Notes: a model not told the origin generated them from the letters alone. A stretch of 33,196 nt of DNA from an uncultured Oscillospiraceae bacterium (GCA_900759385.1 CAAEUZ010000076.1:1-33196); one strand, 5' to 3'. Positions 7,393-17,457 are shown, counted from the first letter of the stretch. Numbers and translations: made by a program.

Positions 7393-10300
7393 ATGAAGGG
7401 TTCCGAGACCTGGCTGATGAACTTTATGGAGGGCAAGGGAAACCGCTTTATCATACCGGTTTACCAGCGCAGCTATGACTGGAAGCAGGAGCATTGTAGG
7501 CAGCTCTACGATGACCTCATAAAAGTTGTAAGGCAAAACCGCCCGAGCCACTTCTTCGGCAGCATTGTCTGCGCTGTCGAGGGCAACGGCGCACGCACCA
7601 ACTACAACATCATAGACGGGCAGCAACGCCTCACTACGGTCACGCTGCTGCTTCTTGCCATGCGCAACCTGCTCCGCAGCGGGCTTGCGGATTCTGCTGA
7701 AAACCACCTCGACCAGCAGATAGAACAGTATATTATCTCCCCCTGGGCAAGCGAGAATGACCGCATCAAGCTGCGTCCTGTGAAAACCGACCGAGCCGCC
7801 TTTGAAAAGCTATTCGGCAGCGCCGAGGACTACGACCAGGCCTCCAACCTGACACATAATTACAACTACTTCTACACAGAGCTGCAAAAGAGCCCCGTGT
7901 CGATCGACGAGCTGTACAATGCAATCTGCAAGCTGGAGGTCATATGCATAACACTCGACCTCGGCGACAATGCCCAGCTCATATTCGAGAGCCTCAACTC
8001 CACCGGTCTGGCGCTGGACGAGGGCGACAAAATACGCAACTATGTGCTCATGAGCCAGCCGCTGAAAGAGCAGAACCGGCTCTATGACACCTATTGGCTC
8101 AAGATAGAGCGCTGCACCCAAGGGGACGTCAGCGCCTTCGTCCGCGACTATCTGAGCATAAAAATGCAGACCACGCCCACGGTGAAGGCCGTCTATCAGG
8201 TGTTCAAGCGCTACGCCGAGGACTCCGCGCTGAGCATTGAATCCCTGCTCGAGGATATGCTCAGCTATGCGCGGCTCTATGAAAAGCTGCTCACCTGCAG
8301 GAGTGGGCTCGGCGTCTCCGGACTAGACGACTGCCTCTACCGTATGAAGCGGCTGGAGATAACCGTCACGCGGCCCTTCCTCATGGAAGTGCTGCGGCTG
8401 AATCAGGACGGGCTTCTCCCGGCGGGCGATGTGCTGAGGGTATTCCTGATTGTCGAAACCTACCTCTTCCGGCGCAACATCTGCGAGGTGCCGACAAACG
8501 CGCTGAACAAGATTTTCCTGACCCTCAACCGCGAGATACTCCGCTACGACGGCAGCGCAGACAGATATGTGGACAAGTTTGTCTATGCTCTGCTCGCCAA
8601 GCGCGACAGCGGGCGTTTCCCGGACGACGGCGAGTTTACCGCCGCTCTCGCCGGCAAACAGGTCTACCTCATGCGCGGGCGCTACAAGGACTACATCTTC
8701 GAGCGTTTTGAAAACTACGGCACCGTAGAGGTCAAAGACGTCTATACGCTACTTGACACCGGTGTTTACTCCATCGAGCACATCATGCCGCAGCATCTCA
8801 CGCCCGCGTGGGCAGAGGAGTTGGGCACGGACTATGCCCGGATACACGACGCCTGGCAGCACCGCCTCGCCAACCTGACCCTGTCCGGCTACAACCCGCA
8901 CCTGAGCAACGCGACGTTCACAGAAAAGCTCGATGACCCCGACGGCGGCTACAAGGCCAGCGGGCTGAGAATGAACCAGCGTCTTGCTCAGCTCGAGCGC
9001 TGGACGCTCCCGGAGATAGAGGCGCGCAGCCGGGAGCTGGTCAAGTACGCCCGTGACAAGATATGGGCGTATCCAAAGACGGACTTCGTCCCTGCGCGGC
9101 GCGAGCTGGACTCCTGCTCGCTCGGCGATGAGGATGCGGATCTTACCGGGCGCTGGGTGCAGAAATACAGTTTCTTCGGCGTAGAACAGCCGGTTTCCAA
9201 CTGGTCGGAGGTGTTTGTACAGGTATTGAAGCAGCTCCACCAGCGTGACAAGTCCGTGCTGTACTCGCTCGCCTCTGTCAATGACGCCGACGGAGTGTCG
9301 GTTTACTTTTCGTACCAGCCGAACAGTTTCCACTCGCCTGTTCAGGTCGATGCGAATCTGTATGTAGAGAAGAATACGAGCACGAACACAAAGCTCAATA
9401 TACTTCGCCGCGTGTTCTCACTGTACGGCGTAGACGCGGACGAACTGGTGTTCTACCTGCACGACGCGGATGTGTCAAAGGCAGGTGAAAGCGGCCTCCG
9501 TGACAGGCGGCTCGCCTACTGGACTTACGCCCTGCCGCTCATCCAGATGCAAAATATCAACAGCGGCGCGTTCAGCAGCGTCAACCCCGGCGTCTCTAAC
9601 ACAATAACAGGCTACTTTGGCGTCGCTGGATTATCCGTCCGCTGCATCGCCAACTTCGACGCCGCCCGCGCCGAGTTTGTCATATCCCTCCCGGATTTGG
9701 GCGAGAATCAAGCCCTATTTGATCGTCTGCTCGCTCACCGGCAGGAGATAGAATCCGGCGTCGGAACCGCCCTAAGCTGGGAACGGGCAGGAGACAACAA
9801 GGCGTCGGTTATAGGCTGCGCGATGGACGGCGTGAGCGTAACGAACGAAACCGACTGGCCGGCCATGGCGAAGTTCCACGCCGAGTGGAGCGAACGGTTG
9901 TGTTCGGTGCTGCTGCCGTATCTGGTAGACGAAAACAGCCGTGAGGTGCGTTTAATGCGCATCGCTGGTGCGCTGCGCCGCTGGGCCGTCAGCCGCCCGG
10001 AGATAAAGTTGAGCCTCGCCAAAAGTTCCCGCTCCTGCACGCGCTTCACGACTGAAACGATGTCTGTCCTGCTGCCTGATGCCCCCGAAGCGCTCAGCGG
10101 CTGGAATACGCCGAATCACTATTTCTACGAGATTGTCAACCGCGACGGCGAGAACGTGCGCATCCAGCTCTCATTCAGTGCGCACAACATTCCAGACACC
10201 CTGCGCGCCCAATGCGAGCGCATCGACGCACTCACCCACATCGACCCCATCCCCACTGGCTGGCAGTGGCGAGTAACATTCAAGACCTCCTCCGTCCCCG

Positions 10301-10422
10301 TCGCCGACCCTATAGACGAAGCCGCACTCTTCGCCGGGCTGGATGGGTGCTTGAATGAGGTGCGTGCGTTTGAGGGTGAGGCGCTTGCAGAGCTGAGCCG
10401 GGGGCAGGAGCAACGCGTCTGA
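7393..10422 (+). CDS. GmrSD-like type IV restriction protein (DUF262 + DUF1524)
   Basis: 1009 aa from ATG 7393 (GGGGG upstream). The N-terminal DUF262 domain shows IPVYQRSYDW (residues 21-30) and the nucleotide-site motif DGQQRLTTV (75-83), as in GmrS/DndB-like proteins. Around residue 460 is the DUF1524 His-Me-finger nuclease signature (SIEHIMPQHL, then HRLANLTLSGYNPHLSN). These two domains together are the GmrSD fusion architecture that cuts glucosylated or otherwise modified phage DNA using NTP. Unusually, about 450 residues follow DUF1524, ending in a region (TRFTTETMSVLL, NHYFYEIVNRDGENVRIQLSF) that resembles DUF4268-type C-terminal modules and may add target recognition. It starts the element's defence block. 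Confidence 0.85.
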   Translation: MKGSETWLMNFMEGKGNRFIIPVYQRSYDWKQEHCRQLYDDLIKVVRQNRPSHFFGSIVCAVEGNGARTNYNIIDGQQRLTTVTLLLLAMRNLLRSGLADSAENHLDQQIEQYIISPWASENDRIKLRPVKTDRAAFEKLFGSAEDYDQASNLTHNYNYFYTELQKSPVSIDELYNAICKLEVICITLDLGDNAQLIFESLNSTGLALDEGDKIRNYVLMSQPLKEQNRLYDTYWLKIERCTQGDVSAFVRDYLSIKMQTTPTVKAVYQVFKRYAEDSALSIESLLEDMLSYARLYEKLLTCRSGLGVSGLDDCLYRMKRLEITVTRPFLMEVLRLNQDGLLPAGDVLRVFLIVETYLFRRNICEVPTNALNKIFLTLNREILRYDGSADRYVDKFVYALLAKRDSGRFPDDGEFTAALAGKQVYLMRGRYKDYIFERFENYGTVEVKDVYTLLDTGVYSIEHIMPQHLTPAWAEELGTDYARIHDAWQHRLANLTLSGYNPHLSNATFTEKLDDPDGGYKASGLRMNQRLAQLERWTLPEIEARSRELVKYARDKIWAYPKTDFVPARRELDSCSLGDEDADLTGRWVQKYSFFGVEQPVSNWSEVFVQVLKQLHQRDKSVLYSLASVNDADGVSVYFSYQPNSFHSPVQVDANLYVEKNTSTNTKLNILRRVFSLYGVDADELVFYLHDADVSKAGESGLRDRRLAYWTYALPLIQMQNINSGAFSSVNPGVSNTITGYFGVAGLSVRCIANFDAARAEFVISLPDLGENQALFDRLLAHRQEIESGVGTALSWERAGDNKASVIGCAMDGVSVTNETDWPAMAKFHAEWSERLCSVLLPYLVDENSREVRLMRIAGALRRWAVSRPEIKLSLAKSSRSCTRFTTETMSVLLPDAPEALSGWNTPNHYFYEIVNRDGENVRIQLSFSAHNIPDTLRAQCERIDALTHIDPIPTGWQWRVTFKTSSVPVADPIDEAALFAGLDGCLNEVRAFEGEALAELSRGQEQRV

Positions 10423-10496
10423 TAAAGTGAGTGCATATTCCAAGTTGCTAAAATTGCAGAGTCAAGAAGGTTGAGGAAAGAAGCGGTGGAGCCACC

Positions 10497-11363
10497 ATGA
10501 AAAATAGTTTATGGAAAAAGAGAATTGCTATAATTTGTTTAGCAATATGTCTAATTTTTCTAGTACCGCTTATCATAAATATTCTTTTTAAATTACATTC
10601 GCCTTGGAACATACTTGTTGCGGAATGGACAGCGGGTGATGCTCTTTCGTATTATGGTGCCTTGCTCGCATCGGTAGCGACTATAATAGGAGTCTATGCT
10701 TCTGTTGAACACGCCCAAAGAAACTACCGAAATGATGAGCGGAACAAAGTCCGTCCATTATTTGCTTTGACAGAACTTCGGACACGGTCAAAGTTTAATA
10801 TCTTATCATTTGGTGACGCCCAAGCGAAAACTCATGAGGAATCAGAGGAAGTTTCTAATTTATATGAAGAGTATAAGCTGAAAAAATTCTATATCGTAAT
10901 TGATGAAGAAGGTAAAATAAACTACAAAGTCGAGTTAGATGATAGTCTGCAACAGGTTGTCGAAAAGAACGGATTCGCATGGCGAAAAGACAATAATAAT
11001 AGATGGTTACTTACATCAGAGCCTTTTGTATCCATACCTTTAGAAATAACAAATATTGGCAACGGAGGGGCAATAAATACTAAAATTGCTTTCTACAAAA
11101 GCGGAACCACGCCTGAGGCCATACCATTATTTACAGTCATGCAAGGCGAAAACAATTATATTCATATTGTTAGCAAAAAGGTGACTGTTTTATCCGGGAA
11201 TAACTATACACTCGAAATAAAGTATGGTGATATTCTTGGCAATATGTATTCACAAAAATATCCTATTGAATTTAACTATGATACGGATAGCGGCCATTTT
11301 TACCGGCAGATTGATTTAGCTGGTATGCAAGAAATGGCTGATGTAGATACGGAGGCAAACTAA
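10497..11363 (+). CDS. AT-rich two-helix membrane protein of unknown function
   Basis: 288 aa, start ATG 10497 with GGTGGAG upstream. Two hydrophobic helices (about residues 9-31 and 50-69) precede a ~215-aa soluble domain with several beta-rich stretches (FVSIPLEITNIGNGGAINTKIAFY). The topology puts the large domain on one side of the membrane. The gene is much more AT-rich than its neighbours and its stop is directly followed by the ATG of mod, so it was recruited into the restriction operon. I do not recognise a named family. A membrane-linked effector or sensor of the defence operon is a guess. Confidence 0.65.
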   Translation: MKNSLWKKRIAIICLAICLIFLVPLIINILFKLHSPWNILVAEWTAGDALSYYGALLASVATIIGVYASVEHAQRNYRNDERNKVRPLFALTELRTRSKFNILSFGDAQAKTHEESEEVSNLYEEYKLKKFYIVIDEEGKINYKVELDDSLQQVVEKNGFAWRKDNNNRWLLTSEPFVSIPLEITNIGNGGAINTKIAFYKSGTTPEAIPLFTVMQGENNYIHIVSKKVTVLSGNNYTLEIKYGDILGNMYSQKYPIEFNYDTDSGHFYRQIDLAGMQEMADVDTEAN

Positions 11364-13316
11364 ATGGATTACATGAAGTTTGAAACCCCGGATGGGGTGG
11401 AGCAGAACATAGAACGCATTGCTGAGCTGTTCCCCAACTGCGTCACGGAGATGCGTGACGAGGACGGCAAGGTCAAGCGTGGAATCAATTTTGAAATGCT
11501 CAAGCAGATGCTGTCGCCGGATGTGGTGGACGGGGACGAGTGCTATGAGTTTACATGGGTGGGTAAGAAGGCGTCCATCGTGGAGGCCAACAAGTCCATC
11601 CGCAAGACTCTACGCCCCTGCCCGGAAGAGAGCAAGAACTGGGACACAACCGAAAACCTCTACATAGAGGGCGACAACCTGGAGGCGCTCAAGCTGCTCC
11701 AGGAGGCCTATCTGGGCAAGGTGAAGATGATCTACATCGACCCGCCCTACAATACCGGCCACGACTTCATCTACAACGACCGCTTTGAGATGGACAAGCA
11801 GGAGTACGACCAGCAGATTGGCCTGTTCGACGAGGAGGGCAACAAGCAGTTTGCAGAGAACTCTGAGAGCAACCCCCGGTTCCACTCCGACTGGTGCAGC
11901 ATGATGTACCCCCGGCTGATGCTGGCGAGGAATTTTTTGGCAGATGACGGACTATTCTTTGTGTCGATTGATGACAACGAAGAGCAGAATATTCGGAAAC
12001 TCTGTGACGAAGTATTTGGTGAATCAAACTTTGTCGCGTGTATCGTATGGCAAAAAATACACAGCATTAAGAATGATGCAAAATATTTCTCTGAAAATCA
12101 CGAATACGCATTAGTGTACGCAAAATCCGTTGGTTCAATAAATCTTACACTTTTACCGCGAACGGAAGAGATGAATAGTCGCTACAAAAACCCTGACAAT
12201 GATCCAAGAGGAAGTTGGCAATCTGGCGATCTTGTTGCAAGTGGCGAAAGAAACAATGGACATTTTCTTGTTACAAGCCCTAAAACGGGGAAAACATTTG
12301 ATGTTCCCCAAGGTAAACATTGGGTTTATTCCCAAGAGAACCTTTTGGCGATGGTTGCGGATAACCGCATTTGGTTTGGAGATGACGGAAATTCTTTCCC
12401 GCGCAAGAAAAGATTTTTGACCGAAGTTCAAGACGGTAGAACTCCTAATACTTTATGGTTAAGCGAAGATGTTGGTCATAACCAAGCCGCTGCGAGGGAA
12501 GTAAAAGCCCTTTTCGACGATAGAAAATTTTTTGACTTTCCGAAACCGGTAAATTACATTAAGCAAATGCTGCAAATAGCAACTGATTCTGATAGCATTA
12601 TAATGGACTTCTTCTCCGGCTCTGCCACTACCGCCCACGCTGTAATGGCCAAAAACTTCCAGGACGTATACGATTATAAGCCCGGCAAGCGCAAATTTAT
12701 CATGGTACAGCTCCCGGAGCCTTGCAGTGAAAAATCCGAGGCTTACAAAGCAGGCTACAAAAACATCTGCGAAATTGGTAAAGAGCGCATACGACGCGCC
12801 GGCGAAAAGGAGCTTATGGATATAAAGGCTACCGCCGGCAGTAGTATGCGCTGGCAACAGCAGCAACTTGACGAGTCAAAGAATACGGTCATGACCCCGA
12901 ACGATGTTGACATCGGTTTCCGCGTATTCAAAGTCGACGACACCAACATGAAAGACGTCTATTACTCAGCCGACGAATACGACCAGGACAATCTCTTCAA
13001 TATGGTATCCAACATCAAGGAAGACCGCACCGACCTCGATCTTCTGTTCGGCTGTCTGCTCGAGTGGGGCATCCCCATATCCATGCCGTACACTTCCGAG
13101 CGGATTGAGGACTGCACTGTGCATACATACAACGGCGGCGACTTGATTGCCTGCTTCGACGAAAACGTCCCCGAAACTTTGATAAAAGAAATTGCCAAAC
13201 GCAAGCCGCTGCGTGCAGTCTTCCGCGACAGCAGCTTTGCCGACAGCCCCTCCAAAATCAATGTGTTCGAGATTTTCAAGCTGTTGTCCCCTGATACAAG
13301 CGTGAGAGTGATTTGA
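11364..13316 (+). CDS. type III restriction-modification DNA methyltransferase (Mod)
   Basis: 650 aa. The order DPPYNTG (motif IV, residues 126-132) before FSGSATT (motif I, 417-423) marks a beta-class amino-methyltransferase; Mod proteins of type III systems have this layout and make N6-methyladenine in a short asymmetric site. The target recognition domain lies between the motifs, roughly residues 190-415. That stretch (about 11930-12605) is visibly AT-richer than the catalytic flanks, which points to exchange of the recognition domain. The start ATG follows GGAGGCAAACTAA. It forms an operon with res, separated by one unknown gene. Confidence 0.93.
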   Translation: MDYMKFETPDGVEQNIERIAELFPNCVTEMRDEDGKVKRGINFEMLKQMLSPDVVDGDECYEFTWVGKKASIVEANKSIRKTLRPCPEESKNWDTTENLYIEGDNLEALKLLQEAYLGKVKMIYIDPPYNTGHDFIYNDRFEMDKQEYDQQIGLFDEEGNKQFAENSESNPRFHSDWCSMMYPRLMLARNFLADDGLFFVSIDDNEEQNIRKLCDEVFGESNFVACIVWQKIHSIKNDAKYFSENHEYALVYAKSVGSINLTLLPRTEEMNSRYKNPDNDPRGSWQSGDLVASGERNNGHFLVTSPKTGKTFDVPQGKHWVYSQENLLAMVADNRIWFGDDGNSFPRKKRFLTEVQDGRTPNTLWLSEDVGHNQAAAREVKALFDDRKFFDFPKPVNYIKQMLQIATDSDSIIMDFFSGSATTAHAVMAKNFQDVYDYKPGKRKFIMVQLPEPCSEKSEAYKAGYKNICEIGKERIRRAGEKELMDIKATAGSSMRWQQQQLDESKNTVMTPNDVDIGFRVFKVDDTNMKDVYYSADEYDQDNLFNMVSNIKEDRTDLDLLFGCLLEWGIPISMPYTSERIEDCTVHTYNGGDLIACFDENVPETLIKEIAKRKPLRAVFRDSSFADSPSKINVFEIFKLLSPDTSVRVI

Positions 13317-13318
13317 TT

Positions 13319-13939
13319 ATGGATCGAATATTAATAGACACATTCCGAGAGGCAATGAACTACGATGCATTCGGGTCATATAAGTTTTCTGATGTTAATG
13401 GAAAAAACAAGTGGAATTGTATCTGTTCTGCCATGGATTGGATAACTGTTGCAGTAGACGGTATTAACTTTAAGCCTGACTTAACATACATCGGACACCA
13501 AACTAACGGAAGCATAATAGTTCTTACTCTTATAATGCGAGTCGCATTAATCAAGGAAGGTATTGAACAATTGCATCGGGTATTCTATGATACAAATGAG
13601 ACATATCTAAATGATAGCTGTGACATATGGAGCAGACATCCATTTGGAGAAACAGACAACGCACATTTTGAAACTATAAGGGCTTGTTTTGGTGCCCATC
13701 CTATTAACTTAAAAGAATACGGTGGTAAAGATTCTGGTCGAATGTTTGCGTGTTGGTCATATGTAGGGCTTGATGATTTTAATGTGATTCTTTATCCATC
13801 ATCAACGGAAGGACACGATATTTTCCTAAGCATCTCATTTGAAAAGTTGGAAAGATACACTATGACTCGATATAATCATTTAAGAGATTTATTACTGCTC
13901 AACGAAGAAACTAAGGCATTTTGCAGGAGTTTTATTTAA
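13319..13939 (+). CDS. AT-rich protein of unknown function between mod and res
   Basis: 206 aa from ATG 13319, two bases after the mod stop; TAA overlaps the res ATG by one base. No membrane helix. Notable segments: NKWNCICSAMDWITVAVDGI, then ETDNAHFETIRACFGAHPINL, and SFEKLERYTMTRYNHLRDLL. Its low GC matches the membrane-protein gene and the Mod recognition domain but not the rest of mod. I do not recognise a family. Its tight packing implies co-expression with Mod and Res; it may be a modulator or an added effector. Confidence 0.65.
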   Translation: MDRILIDTFREAMNYDAFGSYKFSDVNGKNKWNCICSAMDWITVAVDGINFKPDLTYIGHQTNGSIIVLTLIMRVALIKEGIEQLHRVFYDTNETYLNDSCDIWSRHPFGETDNAHFETIRACFGAHPINLKEYGGKDSGRMFACWSYVGLDDFNVILYPSSTEGHDIFLSISFEKLERYTMTRYNHLRDLLLLNEETKAFCRSFI

Positions 13940-16900
13940 TGAAGCTTAAATTCAAACACCAAAAGTTCCAAGCTGACGCTGCTAAGATGGTGGTGGATGT
14001 ATTCGCAGGGCAGCCGTATTTGACGCCGCGGTACATGATAGACAGCGGCCTTGTCGGCGTCGGGCGCCAGCAAGAAATCACTGACGACGATGACTTTGTC
14101 GGCTGGCGCAACGAGCCGATTGTGCCGGAGCTATCCGATTCGGCTATTCTGGAGTGCATCAACAAAATCCAGCGCACGAATCAGATAGAGCCGTCTACGC
14201 GGTTGGAGACGACAGAGTCCTGCAAGTATAACCTCACGATAGAGATGGAAACCGGCGTCGGCAAAACATATACTTACATAAAGACAATGTTCGAGCTGAA
14301 TAAGCACTACGGCTGGAGCAAATTCATAGTCGTGGTGCCGAGCATCGCCATCCGTGAGGGCGTCTATAAATCCTTTCAGGTGACGCAAGAACACTTCGCA
14401 GAGGAATATGGCAAGAAAGTGCGCTTCTTTATCTACAACTCAGCGCAGCTCACAGAGATTGACCGTTTTGCCTCGGACAGCTCTATCAGCGTTATGATTA
14501 TCAACTCGCAGGCGTTTAACGCCAAGGGCAAGGACGCGCGGCGCATTTATATGAAGCTGGACGAGTTCCGTTCCCGCCGCCCCATTGACATCATCGCCAG
14601 GACGAACCCTATACTCATCATAGACGAACCACAGTCCGTAGAAGGAAAGCAGACCAAAGAGCGGCTAAAGGAGTTTAATCCTCTTATCACCCTGAGATAT
14701 TCTGCGACCCCCAGGGAAAACTATAACCTGATTTACCGTCTCGACGCTATGGAGGCTTACAACAAGCGGCTCGTTAAGAAGATCTCCGTCAAGGGGATAA
14801 CTGAGTCTGGCAGCACCGCAACGGACGGCTATGTCTATCTCGAGAGCATTAACCTCTCTCAGGCCAATCCGACCGCCACAATTCAGTTTGACTGCATAGG
14901 CAAGAAAGGACTCCGCAAGAAAAATGCGACCGTCAACGAGGGCTTCAACCTCTTTGATAACTCAGGCGGGCTGGATGAGTACAGAAACAACTTTATAATT
15001 TCACGAATCGATGGCAGATACAACTCGGTTGAGTTTCTCAATGGCATAAAGATGTATGCCGGCGATGTTATCGGCAGTGTAAGTGAAGACCAGCTTCGCC
15101 GCATACAAATCCGTGAGACTATACTCTCTCATATTGAGCGTGAGAGACAGCTGTTTCACAAGGGCATAAAGGTTTTGAGCCTGTTCTTTATCGACGAAGT
15201 TGCTAAATACAAGCAGTACGACGAAGCAGGAAAACCATATAACGGGATCTACGCCGATATGTTTGAAGAGGAGTACAGCGATATTATCGGCAATATGCAG
15301 CGCGAGATTGGCGACGATGCGTACATAAAGTATCTGGATGCCATCTCTGCGCACGACACCCATGCAGGCTATTTCTCGATAGATAAGAAGGGAAAGATGA
15401 CTGACAGCAAGCTCAGTGACAGGAAGGCCCAGACTTCGGACGATACCGACGCATATGACCTTATTATGAAGAATAAGGAGTTGCTTCTCGACCGTGACCC
15501 GAAGCGGTCGCCGGTGCGGTTTATTTTCTCGCACTCCGCTCTGCGCGAAGGCTGGGACAACCCTAACGTGTTCCAAATTTGCACTCTGAAGCAGAGCAGC
15601 AGCGAGGTTCGGAAACGTCAGGAGGTTGGGCGCGGATTACGCCTTTGCGTAAATCAAGACGGCGAGCGTATGGATGCAAATGTACTTGGCAATGATGTGC
15701 AAAACGTAAACATTTTGACCGTCATCGCAAGTGAAAGCTATGAGAGCTTCGCCAGGGGACTCCAGTCCGAAATTGCAGAAGCTGTTGCCAGCCGTCCGGT
15801 GGCCGTTACACCTAATCTGTTTAAGGGCAAGGTCATCAGCGACGTACATGGAAATGAGCAGGTTGTTGATGAGAAATTGGCTATGGCTATATGTTATGCC
15901 ATGGTTCGCAACGGCTATGTCGACAACAATGGCGCGTTGACAGATAAGTACTATGAAGACAAGGCCAATAACGAGATTAAAGTCGCCGATGAAGCCTCCG
16001 ATTGCGCTGACGCTGTCATAAGGATAGTTGACTCCATTTATGATGAACGTGCAATGCAGCCTGAGAATGCGCGTGAAAAGAACGTGGAGCTGCGCATCGA
16101 TGAATCAAAAATGGCAATGCCAGCATTCAAAGCTCTTTGGAACCGCATCAGCCCCAAGTCAATGTATGTTGTTGACTTTGATACTGATGAATTAGTCGCA
16201 AGGGCAATTGTCGCGTTGAATGAACGTCTGGATGTGCCTAAAATATTCTTTAAAGTTGAAACCGGTGTGATGGATGAAATTCAATCCAAGGATGCTCTCC
16301 TTGAGGGTGAGGCCTTCTCCAAATCTAAGTCAGAATCCTATGATGCCTCAAAGCGCATACAGGTAAACAGCAGTGTAAAATATGATTTGGTTGGAAAACT
16401 TGTAGATGGTACCAGACTCACGAGGAAAACGATTGTCCAAATTCTAACTGGAATAAACAAAGTGGTGTTCGATCAGTTCAAAAACAACCCGGAAGAATTC
16501 ATCATCAAAGCAACCGGGCTTATTAACGACGAGAAAGCCACGGCAATTATCCAGCACATTACTTACAATATACTTGACGACAGCTACGGAACAGATATTT
16601 TTACAGAGCCAACAATCAAAGGCAAGCTCGGTGCAAATGCAATGAAGGCCCAGAGGCATCTCTATGACTTTATCGTATATGACTCTGAGAAAGAGCGTAG
16701 CTTTGCCGCCGAGTTAGATATAAACACAAGTGTTGCCGTATATGTGAAGCTTCCTAGTGGTTTTTATATTTCAACGCCCGTTGGACACTATAACCCTGAC
16801 TGGGCCATCGCCTTTTATGAGGGTACTGTGAAACACATTTACTTCGTAGCTGAAACAAAAGGTTCGATGCAATCAATGCAACTACGAGGTATCGAAGAGG

Positions 16901-17007
16901 CCAAGATTCATTGTGCGCGGGAGCATTTCAAGGCCATAAGCGGAGACGGTGTCATATACGACGTTGTGGATAGCTACCAAGCACTGCTGGATAGGGTTAT
17001 GCGTTGA
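13939..17007 (+). CDS. type III restriction enzyme helicase-nuclease subunit (Res)
   Basis: 1022 aa from ATG 13939 with AGGAG nine bases upstream; the in-frame TTG at 13921 is rejected. Superfamily 2 helicase motifs: METGVGKT (103-110, Walker A), DEPQ (229-232, Walker B), SATP, and GRGLRL (motif VI). The C-terminal PD-(D/E)xK nuclease shows Pro-Asp954 and Glu972-Thr-Lys974. All key residues are intact, so the system can be active. Res works with Mod, translocating or sliding between two inversely oriented sites before cutting. The gene's 3' third is more AT-rich than its 5' part. Confidence 0.93.
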   Translation: MKLKFKHQKFQADAAKMVVDVFAGQPYLTPRYMIDSGLVGVGRQQEITDDDDFVGWRNEPIVPELSDSAILECINKIQRTNQIEPSTRLETTESCKYNLTIEMETGVGKTYTYIKTMFELNKHYGWSKFIVVVPSIAIREGVYKSFQVTQEHFAEEYGKKVRFFIYNSAQLTEIDRFASDSSISVMIINSQAFNAKGKDARRIYMKLDEFRSRRPIDIIARTNPILIIDEPQSVEGKQTKERLKEFNPLITLRYSATPRENYNLIYRLDAMEAYNKRLVKKISVKGITESGSTATDGYVYLESINLSQANPTATIQFDCIGKKGLRKKNATVNEGFNLFDNSGGLDEYRNNFIISRIDGRYNSVEFLNGIKMYAGDVIGSVSEDQLRRIQIRETILSHIERERQLFHKGIKVLSLFFIDEVAKYKQYDEAGKPYNGIYADMFEEEYSDIIGNMQREIGDDAYIKYLDAISAHDTHAGYFSIDKKGKMTDSKLSDRKAQTSDDTDAYDLIMKNKELLLDRDPKRSPVRFIFSHSALREGWDNPNVFQICTLKQSSSEVRKRQEVGRGLRLCVNQDGERMDANVLGNDVQNVNILTVIASESYESFARGLQSEIAEAVASRPVAVTPNLFKGKVISDVHGNEQVVDEKLAMAICYAMVRNGYVDNNGALTDKYYEDKANNEIKVADEASDCADAVIRIVDSIYDERAMQPENAREKNVELRIDESKMAMPAFKALWNRISPKSMYVVDFDTDELVARAIVALNERLDVPKIFFKVETGVMDEIQSKDALLEGEAFSKSKSESYDASKRIQVNSSVKYDLVGKLVDGTRLTRKTIVQILTGINKVVFDQFKNNPEEFIIKATGLINDEKATAIIQHITYNILDDSYGTDIFTEPTIKGKLGANAMKAQRHLYDFIVYDSEKERSFAAELDINTSVAVYVKLPSGFYISTPVGHYNPDWAIAFYEGTVKHIYFVAETKGSMQSMQLRGIEEAKIHCAREHFKAISGDGVIYDVVDSYQALLDRVMR

Positions 17008-17130
17008 GTGCTTCATCGCGCAAGCAATGAGTGTGGGCCCCCATTTGCGAAATTCGCAAGTGGGGCAAGAGGCCGGCCACTCACAAAAAACTTGTTAGGG
17101 TCAAAGCCCCAAACCCCATAAAACTCAAAA

Positions 17131-17187
17131 CTTCCCGGCCTCGTGGTCGGGAGGTTTTTCGGCGGCGCGTCCATAGGACGCTTTTTT
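17131..17187 (+). terminator. two tandem terminators after the restriction operon
   Basis: First hairpin CTTCCCGGCC-TCGT-GGTCGGGAGG (17131-17154) followed by TTTTT; second GCGTCC-ATA-GGACGC (17167-17181) followed by TTTTTT. A further hairpin with a 13-bp stem (CCCCATTTGCGAA/TTCGCAAGTGGGG) sits at about 17040-17066. Two terminators in tandem isolate the defence block from the replication block. Confidence 0.8.
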
Positions 17188-17396
17188 CTGCTGCACTCTT
17201 TCGCAGCATCAAGACTAAAATAGGTAAATCAGCAAAACACAGTGACACCGGCTTTCCCCGGAGCGCAGCGACGCAAATCAGCCCAGCACTCAAGTGCTGG
17301 GCTGGTTACGCACATACATGGAAACCATGTATAGAAGTGCGCCCTTCGGGTTTCCTCGTTTGTTCCCACTTTCCCTGCACCTCGCACCTGCCTGCG
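17188..17396. other. structured non-coding stretch, possible RNA or cis-acting site
   Basis: No convincing gene. Hairpins are dense: CTGCTGC...GCAGCA (17188-17208), CCGG-CTTTC-CCCGG-like (17246-17260), a 12-bp perfect stem CAGCCCAGCACT/AGTGCTGGGCTG (about 17279-17304), CATACATGG-AAA-CCATGTATAG (17312-17333) and CGCCCTTCGGG (17340-17350). The stretch lies between terminators on the left and a strong promoter on the right. It could be a structured RNA, a single-strand origin or an assembly site. I do not recognise a known RNA family. Confidence 0.4.
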
Positions 17397-17425
17397 TTGA
17401 AACGTTCATAATCTCGTGGTACAAT
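17397..17425 (+). promoter_or_regulatory. promoter of the sigma-like/replication block
   Basis: TTGAAA (17397-17402), 17 bp, TACAAT (17420-17425) with TGG extended -10. It is a strong consensus match and fixes the downstream start at 17458. Confidence 0.75.
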
Positions 17426-17457
17426 CAGCCAAAAGCGCGCAAGGAGGCAGTGGTCAC

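Noticed and set aside
17031..17411. 126-codon ORF after res
   Set aside because: It crosses two terminators and several hairpins, with no ribosome site or family.
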